From NCBI GenBank assembly GCA_019973155.2, contig BPQB01000011.1:558001-622000 (forward strand): DNA of 64,000 bases, in the 5' to 3' direction. A program made the translations under genes and the position numbers. Origin of the DNA: Phanerochaete sordida (lineage: Eukaryota; Basidiomycota; Agaricomycetes; Polyporales; Phanerochaetaceae). Positions 33,905 to 45,430 of the stretch are shown in pieces. Position 1 is the first letter of the stretch; each line of letters begins with the position of its first letter. The notes below the pieces were generated by a model, which did no database searches, was not told where the DNA came from, and saw only the letters and a list, made by a program, of their open reading frames with translations.

Positions 33905-34660
33905 CGCCTTCTCAGCCCCTTCTGCACTTCTAGCCCGCGCAGGCAGTTTCAGACCGCGCCATCTGCTGATGCTCCACCACACTCAATGGGCCCCCTTCTG
34001 CATCTGCCCTGCACGCCCCGAGCCGCCCGGGGCCCAACGCAGCCCCGAGGCTGCACACACGCAATCGCAGCCAGCCGCCCTCGCGCGGGCGCAGCACGAC
34101 GCGCCGGGACGTAAGTGCCCTTCGCGGCGCAAGCTCAGAGTTCGGGGTTCTGCGCGTGCGACGCTTCGTTCGGGGTTCTGGGCTGCACGTAGCTTCCGCC
34201 GCGATCTCCGTCTCGCGGGGGGTGCCTGCCTGCGACGCGCAGGGTGCGCCCCGCGGGTGTGGCCCGGGGTGTGGGCAGCGCGATTCGGGAGGGGCGATCG
34301 TGGCTGGTGCCTGCAGGTGTGGCTTGCGCGGAAGTGTGTGTGCTATTCGCTGCTGCGCGGCGCGCAGGGTCTGTCTGGGCAGCGGGTGGAGTGGGGCAGG
34401 GCCGCTCGGGGACCTGGGGTGCAGGCGACGTCGCCGCTGCCGCGCAGGCACGCGTGCGTCGAGATCGTGATCCGCTCCCGCGAACCTCTGGTGCACATGC
34501 GGCATCGACGGCGTGCTGCCACGCCTGCTCTCGATCCAGTCAAAGCTTCGGACGGGCCTAGACCGAAGCGCAAGTCCGCCGCTCAGACTTACCGTCTTCG
34601 CCGGGCGCTCACACGCCCGTCTGCATCGAACCTCCGCTGGACTCTGGCGTACGGGAAGCG
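33905..34660 (+). repeat. dispersed repeat X, copy 1
   Basis: Matches 44720-45420 in opposite orientation over about 700 bases. Shared stretches: CTGATGCTCCACCACACTCA versus CTGATGCTTCAGCACACTCA; GGGACGTAAGTGCCCTTCGC versus GGGACGTAAATGCCCTTCGC; ATCGTGATCCGCTCCCGCGA versus GAGTGATCCGCTCCCGCGA, followed in both by ACCTCTGGTG; and CGATCCAGTCAAAGCTTCGG versus CAATCAAGTCAGATCTTCAA. GC-rich. No conserved open frame and no clear terminal repeats were found. Confidence 0.75.
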
Positions 34661-34821
34661 CAGGCTGCGCCCGAGGCATGGCGGAGATGGCGTAGATATG
34701 AAGTACGGCGGCGTCCTACAATCACGGAGCTCTCCAGCCATGATTCTAGGCTGCTCGTTAGCTAGAAACCCAATTCCGGGATGTCCACGGCGCTTACCCA
34801 GTCATTTCCGTGCGCGCAGGG

Positions 34822-35424
34822 TCAACCCAACAGCAAGACGAACGTGCTGAGGAGAGGCGCAAGCCAGCTTAGAATGGCGCGAGTGTGCTGCACCGCCGCG
34901 GCGTTCGTGCTACCGCTGCCGCTGGGGCTCGTGGTTGGCGATGCGCCCGGGACGGAGCTGGGGAGGATCCCAGGGCTGCTTGTGAAAGAGACGCCTACGG
35001 AGCTCGCGCTGCTGGACGAAGAGCTGATGGCCGCCGGGGTGCTGCTGGACGAAGTGCTACTGGACGAGGTGCTGCTGGGAGAGCTGCTTGGGTTGGTGAT
35101 GCTGCCGAGTGTAGTAGAGTTCTGTGAACTCGTGGAGGACAGCGATACCCCAGGCGGAAGGATGCCCGACGTGATCGAGACCGACGAGCTTGAGGCTATG
35201 GGAGTGAGCGACGAGATGGGAGTGAACGACGGGATCGGTTGCGAGGTTATGCTACTGATGAGTCGTTCGCGTGAGCTCACACTTTGAAGCATGTTGGCTT
35301 GCACTTGCCTTGACGCGGCAGGGGAGCTCGACGGGGTGGAGCTCGCCGCACTCGTTGAGGACTGCGCGAGAACATGGGCACAGTTCAGTACCGCGACGAC
35401 CGCGACGACGAAGTGCATATGCAT
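34822..35424 (-). CDS. Ser/Thr-rich GPI-anchored-type cell-wall protein
   Basis: Start taken at the ATG at 35424 (MHMHFVVAVVAVLNCAHVLA, a good signal peptide with cleavage after VLA-Q); a second ATG lies two codons on. The roughly 200-residue protein has no intron. After a short helix (QVQANMLQSVSSRERL), the body is almost entirely Ser/Thr/Pro with Ser runs, suited to dense O-mannosylation, and has a few NST sequons. The C-terminus has the GPI pattern: small residues SGSGSTNAAAVQ, then a hydrophobic tail LSWLAPLLSTFVLLLG that ends the protein. Expected at the plasma membrane or wall. No catalytic domain is visible. Minor introns upstream cannot be excluded. Confidence 0.75.
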   Translation of the reverse strand: MHMHFVVAVVAVLNCAHVLAQSSTSAASSTPSSSPAASRQVQANMLQSVSSRERLISSITSQPIPSFTPISSLTPIASSSSVSITSGILPPGVSLSSTSSQNSTTLGSITNPSSSPSSTSSSSTSSSSTPAAISSSSSSASSVGVSFTSSPGILPSSVPGASPTTSPSGSGSTNAAAVQHTRAILSWLAPLLSTFVLLLG

Positions 35425-36120
35425 CGCTGTCTGCTCCAAACGCCGTCAGAAAGCAAATCTCGCAAGGTATCGATGCTGCACGAACGTGTCCACCAGCAAA
35501 CCCTCGCAGACGACGGCGATGACGGGGTACAAAGCCAACCCCCGCTCTCACATGTCACGGATGCTATGGGGCCTTGTTCCCACGCGTTGGTGGAGTGGGT
35601 TTACACGCCCATATCGGGCGCTGGCTCTTTGCATCAATGTCGCCGACGCTGGCGGCGGGGCGAAAGGTGCTGGCTCCGCGCAGACTCGAACTCGCCGTGT
35701 CGCGCGGCTGCGGCGCCACAACGGCGGCGGGAGATGCCCGTGATGGCCGTTGTGCCGATCCCGCCGCTTCCCGCATTTGAGCATCCCGCCAGGTGACGTC
35801 ATCCGGTCGCCGTGCCAAGTAGCCTTTGCAGGTCCATTCCATCCCGCCGATACTTCAGACACCCCCTCGCCAGGGACCGGTAAATGCACCCAGCGGTCAG
35901 TCGCTAGCTGCAGGTAGTACTTGGATGTTGACTTGGCTTGTAGACCGGCACCCGCGCTCGCCAGACCAGCCCGAATGTGCCCGTGCGGGCGCCGCATCTG
36001 AGACAGAGGCGGGCGCGGAGTCTGATGAAGCCGCCGCTGTGCGTATAAATAGTGTCGATTCCTCATTGACCTCGAACACACCGCCCGAAGCTGTCGTTCT
36101 GAGGAGTAGAAGAGTCCGCC
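35425..36120. promoter_or_regulatory. SDR gene promoter with CRE-like site and TATA box
   Basis: A perfect TGACGTCA at 35794-35801 and a TATAAAT box at 36044-36050 precede the dehydrogenase ATG (36121). The TATA-ATG distance is 70-77 bases. The left part also serves as the 5' flank of the GPI-type protein gene on the minus strand. No further gene is seen. Confidence 0.5.
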
Positions 36121-37438
36121 ATGGGAAACTCGCTTTCAATCTACGCCTCCATCTTCAGGTCGCTCTTCCCTCCTGCACCCAAGTTTCTTCCCCAGGATGT
36201 GCCCGACTTGACAGGGAGAGTTATCGTCGTGACAGGTGAGGAGTGGATTGGCTCGCACGGACAGCCAGCTCATGGCTGTCCTCTCCCAGGTGGAGCATCA
36301 GGAATCGGAAAAGAAACCGTGAAGGCAAGCCTCCAGCTTTATCGAGCGGTCATAACACCGACGATGCTCTATCTAGGTTTTCCTGGAACATAATGCCAAA
36401 GTTTACCTCGCGACCCGCAACCGCAGCCAGGCCGAAGCCGTGATCGCAGAGCTAAAAGCAGCGACAGGCAATGAGGCGCACTTCCTGCCGCTCGACCTCG
36501 CGAACCTCGCCGCGGTGCGCGCCGCCGCCGAGGAGTTCCTGAGCAAGGAGCACGAGCTGCACGTCCTCTTCAACAACGCGTAGGCCGCCCCTCCCCTCGC
36601 GCCCGCCCCATCGTGACTCACCACCACCAGCGGCACCATGTGGTGCCCGCTCGAGCAGCTCACGGCCGACGGCTTCGACATGCAGTTCGGCACGAACGTC
36701 GTCGGGCACGTGCTGCTCACGACGCTGCTGCTGCCCGCGCTCGCGGCGGGCGCGCGCAGCGCGCCGGACGGCCGCGCGCGCGTCGTGAACACGTCGAGCT
36801 GCGGTGCGCTGCTCGCGACAGGCCTCCGCTTTGAGACCTTCCGCGGTGTGAGCGCGCTCCGCACGCGCCTCGGCACGAAGGACATGTACAACCAGAGCAA
36901 GCTGGTGAGCGCCGCGGAGGATTGCCGAGGGACGGTGCTGACGGGAGGCAGGCTATGGCGGTGTGGTCGAGGGAAGCTGCGCGCCGGTACGCGGACAAGA
37001 ATGTTTTGGTGTACGCGGTCGACCCCGGTACGCTTGTGTGTGCCGCTTCACAGCCCAATCGTGCTGATTCGTGTGGGCAGGGTCCGTGAAGACAGGGCTG
37101 CAACGCAACGCCACCTGGATGGATCGGCTGTTCCTGGTAAACCGCTGCCGTCGATGTCATTGAGCTGTATGGCTAACAATCCGGACAGAACATGATCCTC
37201 CACGAGCCGTGGTACGGCGCCCTCACGCAACTCTGGGCAGGAACCTCGCCCGAAACACTCAGCCTGAACGGCGAGGTACGTCTCCGTAGCTCGCCGCCCG
37301 CCTCGCCACGCCCACTCACAGCGGCACCAGTGGCTCATCCCGTACGCGCGGCACGGCCGCTGTCTGCCAGAGATGTACGACGCGCAGCTCGGCGAGAAGC
37401 TGTGGACGTGGCTTGAGGAGCAGCTGCAGGAGAAGTAG
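36121..37438 (+). CDS. short-chain dehydrogenase/reductase (retinol-dehydrogenase-like)
   Basis: NAD(P)-dependent oxidoreductase with Rossmann fold. Eight exons (36121-36235, 36290-36324, 36377-36579, 36631-36904, 36952-37027, 37081-37136, 37189-37275, 37322-37438) sum to 320 residues. Motifs in order: cofactor loop VVTGGASGIGKETV, acidic/basic strand KVYLATRNRSQAE, PLDLANL, FNNAGTMWCP (NNAG), VVNTSS (catalytic Ser region), MYNQSKL (YxxxK) and VDPGSVKTGL. All catalytic residues are present. The hydrophobic N-terminus (LSIYASIFRSLFPP) may anchor it to a membrane. The second intron starts GCAAGC rather than GT (GC-AG intron), and the join ETVK|VFLEHNAKVYL confirms it. Substrate unknown; its neighbours do not form an obvious pathway. 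Confidence 0.92.
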
Positions 37439-39183
37439 CACTTCCTTCGCGTCCCATGTGCGCGAAGCTTCTGTACTTTTGCGATGCGACCGCGCCTTCG
37501 CGCGCGCGCTCTGCCTGCCACACCGTCTCGCTCCTCGCACCCAGCACGCTCGAATTCTCCCGCCTCAGGCGATAAGCTCCCGTCCAAGGCCCACACCTCT
37601 AGCGCCGCGCAACGCGCGCCGAGCGTCCCCCGCGCGAGGGCCAGGGCCGCGCGGGCACCGTCCGCGGCACGCCGGGGCACCCCCGCGGGCCCCGGGCCCG
37701 CGCAGCGCCAGCGCGCGCCCGCTGCTCAACTCAGGCCCGGCGGTGACGTCGGGGTGCCCCGTTGCGTCATCGCGCCTACAAATTCGCGCGCGCCCAGGCG
37801 CGCTCGAGTGCCGCCTGCGAGGGCGCCGCCTGGGCCGGACGCGCTGCGCGCCGCCGTGCTACGCTGTGCTGTGGCGGGCGCGGCGGGCGCGGGGCGGCTC
37901 GGCTGGCACGCGGCGTGCGCCTGCGCGGTGGCCGGCGGCGACGATGCGATCTCAGGGTCGCTGCGTAGTGAGGTGCGCGAAGCGAGGGGGTGCGACGCGG
38001 CAGCGGTGCGTCTGCGGCGCAGAGAGAGCTGGCGGACCGTGTGCGAGGGGGGACAGGGTTCGCGGCGAGCTTGAGTGTTCGCTAGAAGCAGGGCTGGTGC
38101 CCGGGGTCCGGTGACGCACTCGACGCGCAATCTGCTTGCGAGCGGGACATGAGCCTCAACATACGGAGGGAATACATCCAGATGGACATGTAATCGTGCA
38201 GGCCTGGAGCATGGATGGGTCGATAGGGCTTGATGTACGCCGTTTGTATGTGCGGGCTCGGAAAAGTTGGATATCAAGCAGATGTGAGACGCTCCTACTG
38301 GAGTTTCTCGCAACGATAGTCATCGCATTTGTATCATTGCGGGAGTTCTGAATGCACCGAGCCGCCACAGTGCGTCACTTCTGGCCGTCTGTCGGAGTGC
38401 TGACAGCACGTCGAACGGCAGTATCCGGGGTCCCGGGGGTGTGTGACCGCGGGGACGGCGGCGGGCTCTGACCATCGGCTGCCCATTGCGGCTCGCGCGA
38501 GCCCACGGGCCGCAGGAGTGTGCGCTGCGCGCCATGCGGCAGGTCGGGATCAAAGGAGAACTGGGGCCTCCGGGATTTCGCCAAGGATGGCGAGGAGGAG
38601 ACGGGGGCGTGGGCCGCGGGGCGATTTTCCGAGGTGCCGCAGCGCAGGGCACCGCCCCGCCGAAAGCGCAGGACCCTGCAGACGTGCAGTGCCCGTTTCC
38701 GGCGTGCGCGCTGCAAAGAGAGCCGGCGGATCGTCCTGGGGAGTGCTTCCGCGGCGCGGCGGCGGGCGCCAGCTTTGCCTCCGCCTGCGTGCACTGGTGG
38801 CGATGGGCAGCGATCGGCCCAGGCTGCGCGCCGCGGGCGAGTGTGGGCGGATGTGGGCAGGCAGCGTGCAGGGCACCGGGGGCAGCCCTGCAGCGGGCTG
38901 GGCGAGAGGCAGCAGCGGGTGCCGTCCGGAGTTAGGTGTCCGAGGGCGGCAGGCGCTGGGCCGGATAGGAGGCTCGGAGGCTGGACCGTGCTCTGGGCAG
39001 TTGATCTGGGACTGCAATAACTCTGTGTCTGCCTTGTCGTTGGAGCGTGTGGTGTGTGTGCGTGGGGATCCCGGGCCTGCTGACTTTGGCAGGTCTGCCT
39101 CCAGGGACGGCTGTTCACAGTTCAGCGCGCAATTTGTAGTGGGCGGAAACGATCCAGAACAACGAGGCCGGCTCCACCTGCGA
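37439..39183. other. very GC-rich gene-free block
   Basis: About 1.7 kb, with 37.48-38.10 kb and 38.45-38.97 kb especially rich in CpG. Long open frames appear on both strands and in several frames at once, as expected from composition; none has splice continuity or recognisable motifs. The right end forms the phosphatase promoter. Confidence 0.5.
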
Positions 39184-39190
39184 TTTATAA
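39184..39190 (+). promoter_or_regulatory. TATA box of the dual-specificity phosphatase gene
   Basis: TTTATAA, 70 bases upstream of the ATG at 39260. The spacing resembles that of the dehydrogenase gene. Confidence 0.5.
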
Positions 39191-39259
39191 TCTCGAACCG
39201 ACGCTGCAGCAGAACACACCAACCTTTCTCCCAGTTCCCGCCCAAGCATCACAACAGCC

Positions 39260-39944
39260 ATGATTCGCTTCGACAACCTGCCGCCCGAGGTCATGCAGGC
39301 GATGTGCACGCCCATGCACCTCATCCTCCCTCCGAGCACAACAAACCGCACAGGCGCGCTCTACCTCGGCTCCTTCTCCGCCATCCTCGACCCTGCCCTC
39401 CTCAACGCCCACGCCGTCGGCGCACTCGTCCAAGTCCTCGACGCCCCTTGGCTGCCCAGCCCAGACGCGCACGCCTCGCAGGGTGTCAAGCTCGAGTGCT
39501 ACCGCCTCGACATCCTCGACAGCACCTCTGCGGACCTCAAGCCACATCTGGAGGCGACGGTGCGCTGGATAGACGACCGTCTGCGGAGGGGGGTAAACGT
39601 GCTCGTACACTGCCAACAGGTGCGTCTCTGCAGTCTCCCCTCCGCGACCGTCCCGCTGACCGCGTCCTGCAGGGCGTGTCGCGCTCGGCCGCAGTCGTCA
39701 TCGCGTACCTCATCTACACCCACAACATGTCCTACGACGCCGCGTTCGATCTCGTCAAGCGCAAGCGGGCATGTGTAAAGCCAAACTCGGGCTTCGTCAA
39801 GTGCGTCCGCTGCTTCTGCTTCTTTGACGCTGTCTCATCATCTTTCGTCACATCTGCAGGTGCCTCCAGGAATGGGAAAGGCAGTGGCGACCCCCGACCG
39901 CGGACCGCCCTTCGATGCGGCGAGCAATGACGACTCCACGTTAG
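39260..39944 (+). CDS. small dual-specificity protein phosphatase
   Basis: Three exons (39260-39619, 39673-39800, 39860-39944) give 190 residues, a single catalytic domain. MIRFDNLPPEVMQAMCTP, then LYLGSFSAILDP, a strand VGALVQVLDAP, and YRLDILDSTSADLKPHL with the general-acid Asp. Next come VNVLVHCQQ and, after the intron, GVSRSAAVVIAYLIYTHNMS. HCQQGVSRS is the HCx5R P-loop with intact Cys and Arg, split exactly by intron 1. The end, YDAAFDLVKRKRACVKPN and GFVKCLQEWERQW, is the usual DUSP tail. Likely substrates are phosphotyrosine/threonine in kinases, but the small size and lack of a docking domain leave this open. The nearest general relatives are atypical DUSPs such as yeast YVH1 or human DUSP12-type domains, without their zinc domain. 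Confidence 0.92.
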
Positions 39945-42900
39945 CCCTTTCCGTACACCGCTTCCCTGCCTCCTCCGTCCGTGCACGGGCCCCGCGCCGC
40001 ACACTGCTCAGGGCTCGCGCTCGGACACGCCCCTCCTCCACCTGTCTGTGTCGGATCGGATTGGGAAAGCATACAAAGCTACACACATCGCACGTTCGCT
40101 CGAGGAAACACCTGTCCCGACAGGAACGGGCAGCGGGGCAGTATTCTTGTACGGTCTGCCTAGGGTAATGGTTGCCGGGGTCACTTTTCTCTCTCTACAG
40201 GGTTCATTGGGTCTACTGCTGCCTATTATTGGAGGACGGGTTCAAGTTGCATCATCTCCGGGCATCGCATACGCTCATACATACATGGCTCCGCATCGCA
40301 TCTTCCCTTCGCTGCTTCATTTCGTTCGTCACGACCCCCTTTGCATCTCGTACCCGCACCTCCGCGCCTACACCTACGTACACACATCGCATCTGTAAAT
40401 TATCGCACCTTACCCTGCCATTGCCGGGCACTGCTCGCGCCATCTTCCACCATCCTCGCTCAACGCGTGTATCCGCGTGCGCATCGTCTGCATGACTCTC
40501 GGACCGCGTCTGCGCCTGCATTGCAAAGCGAGGCTTCCTTCCTTTCCGATCATGGTCGTGCAGAGGCGATCTATTCATTAATGACGCTCAGATGAATGCA
40601 CGAGTACATATCGTCCATCCGAGATCTCGGGATGTACACTGTGCGAGCCCAAGCAGGAACTTCAGGGACGTTTGGAGCCTATGAGTTTGTAGACTCTATA
40701 TCACCGCGACAAGTCCAGAGCAGCGCACAGTAGTCGCGTCGACATTGCAGAGCGACTTTCGCGACGGGATGCTCGGCACGTCGGTCCTGTTCTCAGGCTT
40801 GGCTTGCACATCATCAATGCATGGGATAATGCCGTCCGAGTTGCCGAACTAGGCTTTAGGGAGGGATACGATGTCGTACAGGGTCACGCGTGCAGCGCGT
40901 CCTACGTCGGCGGAGCGGTCGCAGCGAGCCCTCCCTGCCTCTGACGCAGGAAATCAGACAAATTTGCCCATTATGAAGGAAACACGCGTACCTAGCTCGC
41001 CAACGTCGTTGACGGGCACACCCAGTGACCAGACGGCGCAGGGCACGAGGGGGCACGTGAACGCGATCGCGTCGGACGGAGGCCGGGCCTGTCGCCCTAC
41101 ATGGGACGGCACGCCGCAACTGGGCAGAGGCACCCGCGCGCCCGGCCTGCCGTACGCAGGCAGCATTGCCCTGTGCGGCAGGCGAGGCCCGCGGTGCCCC
41201 CGCCGGGCGACGCTCGCTATCCGATGCCTCGTTGCCCCGCGGGCGGGCCTCGCCCGGCAGCACGTCCTGCAAGCCCCGCACAACCTTCCCGCACATGAAC
41301 GGCGCGTGCCCGGGGGCGGTGCCGGATTTGCCTTTCGCACCCCCGGGCGGCGCGCACGCAGGAAATGAATGAAGTGCGCGCCTGCGCGCGCAGGAGCGGG
41401 CAGAGCGGGCGAGGCTGGGCCTGCGCGGCCTGAGATCCACGTATCGTCCGATCGCACGTTCCGGAGGGCAGCCCGCGCAGCTTTGCAGGGGGCGCGGCTG
41501 CCGATCTGGATCGCACGCGTCCGTGGCTTCGCGCCGCGCTGCTGCTGCTGCCGTGCGGACATGCTGCGTTCGTGCCTATCGCCGCAGCGTTTTGCTATGA
41601 GTTTCACGAAGCTTCTCGGGTGCGGCAAGAGCGCTCACAGGCGATTTCTGCACGTCGCTGCCGCGCCGCGGACTGCGAGAGTGTGCCCTCCGCGCGCGCA
41701 CCGAGGCGAGAGCAGTCGCGTACGCGCCAGGCCGGCCGTCCCCAACGCGTCTCAACCGCGAGTGAGCCGCGATGATTCGCGTCAGCGTACTTTTGGCAAG
41801 AGCAGGGACAGCGTCCGCGAAACGTGTTTCTTGCCGTTTGTCATTGATTAGAGTTCGGGGACCAATCGCTCTAGATCGTCGACGTCCAGACTGGGCCCGG
41901 TGCAGGCAAGAGCTGAAGATGCGGAAGTCTGTTCTATCTGTGGTCCATATGCGGATGACGACGATCTCGTCATAGCGGACCCTGCATTCAGACTCAGTCT
42001 GCACGTCGAATACGTCTCTAAAGGCCGCCTATACGTACCGGACCGTCCTGATGTCAAGGGTGGGCACGTTGGTGGCTTTGCTAGAGTGGCCCGTGTCATC
42101 CTAGAAAACTGTTAGACTCCTCACCAGGTAGAGAAGCAAGCTACGCACCCGAGATGACCGCGCTGCGCCTCATGTACCTTTATCGTGGCACACAGAATAC
42201 ATCGGATCAGGGAAGATAGCGGATCAGGCGGAACCTGCAAGGAGACCCAGAGGTGGTTAAGATGGTTAAATGAGATCTGGGCCCTTGCTGTGGCGGCTAG
42301 CTCTTTGGGCAGTGGGAACACCCTACGGTGGGTGCTTGCAGTCGCCGACTGTCATCTCCGCTGACTTCGCGTGCCCTAACTTCGTGGCCGTAGCTGGAGT
42401 CTTCGAAACTCAACTTGCCAGCTTGTCATCGGGCGAGTCAGAACCGTATTTTCACGCACGACTGTGCAGATCCGCTTGGGACCGCGGCGGCGGCCGTACA
42501 GCACACCTTCGCATCTCCTGCTCAGAGGTGCGCACAGAAGACGGCGGCCTCAATCGATCGGCAGTAGGCACATCGTACAACCTGTTGCGCGCTCAATTGT
42601 GTCCGGAGGTCTGCGCGTGCATGTCGATCGCATGTCGGCACCAGAAGGAGTGACGCAGATCCGCCTGCTGGCCAGCACTGGTGATGGGTGATTGGGTGAT
42701 AGGGCTTGCTCTTCCGCTCAGGTAGTGGGCCTGGCATGAAGAGCATGCCTTGCTGCGACGGATCAATCGCGCTCGCGCAATCCACGCCGAGGACCCTGCC
42801 GAATCATGAATGAATGAAACCCGGAGTGGAGCTTGTGCAAACTCACCGATATTAACATGCGCTGCAGAAGCATGTCAGAGGGCCTTGTGTATGCGCAGAA

Positions 42901-43549
42901 CGAGAGTTCCATGACAATACATGAACGATGCTCTGCACCAGAGCCGCGGGCGACCTTCGGAAGCATATCATGCTCACTGTTTTCGCTCTCGTGATGAGGA
43001 CACCTGTCTAGGCGTACGAAGGATTATGCTTGCAACAAATAGCTCCGAGGTGTGCTTCGCAAGGGATTTGCATGGCAGGGGACCTCGTGTATGTCGCGTA
43101 CATGGCCGTTAGAGGCAAGTTTGGTCTGGGCGCTTCATCATATCCCGCTTGTCTCCGTACCATCAGCTGCATGGCCGCCGTCTCTTCAACATTGAGGCTA
43201 CGGGCTCTTCTCGTGTTTCTAGGACCCTCTCAAAAGCTGGTTTCCTCAACTTACAGTCTGTGTCCGTGTGTATATGTTTCCCAGGGACCGAAAAAAAGAG
43301 AGAGAGATTCGGGAATCATCGATAAACCTGGTCTGTTCATCTTCTGCAGGAGTCTTTCAGCTAACTCCTTTCCCCTTGTCTGCCCGCCCTTCGCGGCAGA
43401 TATTGGGACGCAAAGGCGAATGCGAGTGGCTACAACGGATGCATGACTCCCCTTCTGCGCCAGAGCGACGCCAGTCAGGCTAGTGTATCCCTGACTCGGA
43501 TGCTCACAGCAGTTAGGCTGGAAGGCCCGCTGCTTCAGGCAAATACTCG
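39945..43549. other. long gene-poor region
   Basis: About 3.6 kb without a supported gene. 40.9-41.6 kb is GC-rich, with overlapping open frames on both strands. The rest is AT-richer with short frames. No transposon ends, tandem arrays or RNA genes were recognised. Confidence 0.45.
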
Positions 43550-43968
43550 ATGGTTTGTGGCGTCCGGGGCGGTGTGGCGCTTTCCCTGGCGGATACAACC
43601 TCCCGCGGATCTATGACGATAGCACGAGTGGACTCTCCCAGCATCACTGCAAGCTGCCAAGGTACATCAGCGTGGGTCATCCACCTTGGTCATCCGGTCC
43701 GCGCTACTGACCACCAGGACGCTCAACGGCCTATGGCGCTCCGTGACGGCCTTCGGCGCTCCTTCAGGCTACGCGACGGTGCGCGAAGTCGTACCGACGC
43801 TGAGTCGCGACGACGACAATGGTATCATACAGGTGATATGCCACCCAGGCGGCCATCGAGGACGGGGCAACGCCGGCGCTGTGATAATAGTATTCACAGC
43901 CCACATCGCGAGCTATAAATGCGTGGGGCAGGTACGCTTCACCATCCCAAAACCCAAGCTCATTCAGA
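43550..43968 (+). repeat. upstream half of tandem duplication, copy 1 (cupin 2 promoter)
   Basis: Aligns with 46437-46846 over nearly its whole length. Shared stretches include TGTGGCGTCCGGGGCGGTGT versus TGTGGCGTCTGGGGCTGTGT, CAGCATCACTGC, CATCAGCGTGGGTCATCCAC versus CATCAGCCTGGGTCATTCAC, and the TATA region GCGAGCTATAAA (TATA 43914-43920). The duplication therefore took the promoter with the gene. Confidence 0.8.
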
Positions 43969-44618
43969 ATGTCGACAAACTCAGCAGCTGTGCAGCCCGC
44001 ACCTGTGCGTCGCATCGTTACAAGTCATACGGACGACGGCAAGGCAGTCTTCGCCGACGACCAGCTTGTCCAATCCTACTCATTCAAGGGGTCCACGACC
44101 ATGTTCACGGACCTCTTCTGGCAGGAGGGCTTTCCTGCGAACAACGACCAAGACTTCGCTGAGCAGGTCAAGACTCACGACAGTGAGGTCGTAAATGTCA
44201 AGGGAACCCTGCTTCGCTCGGTGGAGTTCGCTCCGCACACAGGATCGGTGAGTGATGTTGTGACCTCGTCTAGAAAGCATCTAGAATTGAAACCTCTCGC
44301 AGTTTTTTCACCGTACCATCTCACTCGACTATGGGATCCTCATCCATGGCGCCTTGACGCTAGTCCTTGACGATAACAAGCGCGTCCTCTTGAAACCCGG
44401 AGACGTCGTGGTCCAGCGTGGTACCATTCACGCGTGGATGAACGAGACTGACGAGTGGACGCGCATGTACTGCGTTATGCTCCGTGAGTTTATTTTGCTT
44501 GTTCTTCGAGAGTTTTGCTCATTGCTCTGTAGCGGCAGACAAGGTCACCGTGGGTGAGAAGGAGCTAGAGAGCGAGTTCAAGCCCATACCTGCTGATTGG
44601 AAAGCCTCTCACGTGTAA
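43969..44618 (+). CDS. small cupin-domain protein, copy 2
   Basis: Three exons (43969-44247, 44303-44483, 44533-44618) give 181 residues. MSTNSAAVQPAPVRRIVTSH, FTDLFWQEGFPANN, VKGTLLRSVEFAPHTGS|FFH, then RTISLDYGILIHGALTLVLD, DNKRVLLKPGDVVVQRGTIH, AWMNETDEWTRM, ending WKASHV. The second cupin motif is complete. The usual acidic residue after the His of motif 1 is Gly here (APHTGS rather than PPHTES in copies 1 and 3), a possible active-site change. TATAAAT lies about 50 bases upstream. It is a close paralogue of copy 3, with identical exon lengths for exons 2 and 3. Confidence 0.88.
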
Positions 44619-44719
44619 ACGGATCCGAGAAGGGCGAGCGTAGACCGAACTTTCCTTTGGCTCTCGTGTATTCATAACCTGCAGCATATGTTTCCATGCT
44701 CCAGATCCCAAAGTCGCAG

Positions 44720-45420
44720 AATGCGCATTTCCAGCAATTCTGAGCACGGGGTAGCTGTTCGGTCTGGACCGATTTGAAGATCTGACTTGATTGAGAGCGT
44801 GCATGGTAGAACGCTGTTGATGCCACATGCTCACCAGAGGTTCGCGGGAGCGGATCACTCGCACTCGAAGTGCACAGGGCAGGCCCGTTCGGAGACCTCG
44901 CTCACAGGGAGACTCCGAGACTCCGCACTTCGCGCAGGGCTCCGCCCGATTTTGCCATCGCAGCGCAGAAACCCTAGGCACCGCCGAACAGCTTCCAGAC
45001 CGAGCTTGCGCAACTCTAAGCACCCTCCACGATCGGCCCTCCCAGTCACAGCGACGCTTCGCCCTGGCCAGACTCCGGGCCACGTCCACGGGGCGCGCCC
45101 TGCACGCCGCAGGCAGAAGCCCCTTCGCAGACCGAGATCGCGATGAAAGCTTCGTTTTGGCTCAGAGCGCAAACGTCTGAGCTTACGCTGCGAAGGGCAT
45201 TTACGTCCCGGCGCGGCCTGCTGCGAAGCCGTCTCACTTCGGACGAGCCTGAGAGCCAATCCACGCGTACGCACAAGGCCGGGCGTGAGGCGTCGCGCGA
45301 ATACGCTTGAGTTGCTCTGGGCCATCCAGTGGGCGCTCAGGGAATATGTACAGTAAGAGCGGCCCATTAATTGAGTGTGCTGAAGCATCAGCGGCTGGCT
45401 CGTGCTGAAAATGCACTAGC
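44720..45420 (-). repeat. dispersed repeat X, copy 2 (inverted)
   Basis: Reverse complement matches 33905-34660 (see that entry for shared stretches). It ends within about a dozen bases of a cupin exon fragment, marking a deletion or insertion junction near 45420. Confidence 0.75.
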
Positions 45421-45430
45421 GCCTAGATTG

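Noticed and set aside
38443..39930. 495-codon plus-strand open frame running into the phosphatase
   Set aside because: It shares its frame only with phosphatase exon 2. Exon 1, with the real start, is in another frame, and the upstream part is GC-rich filler.
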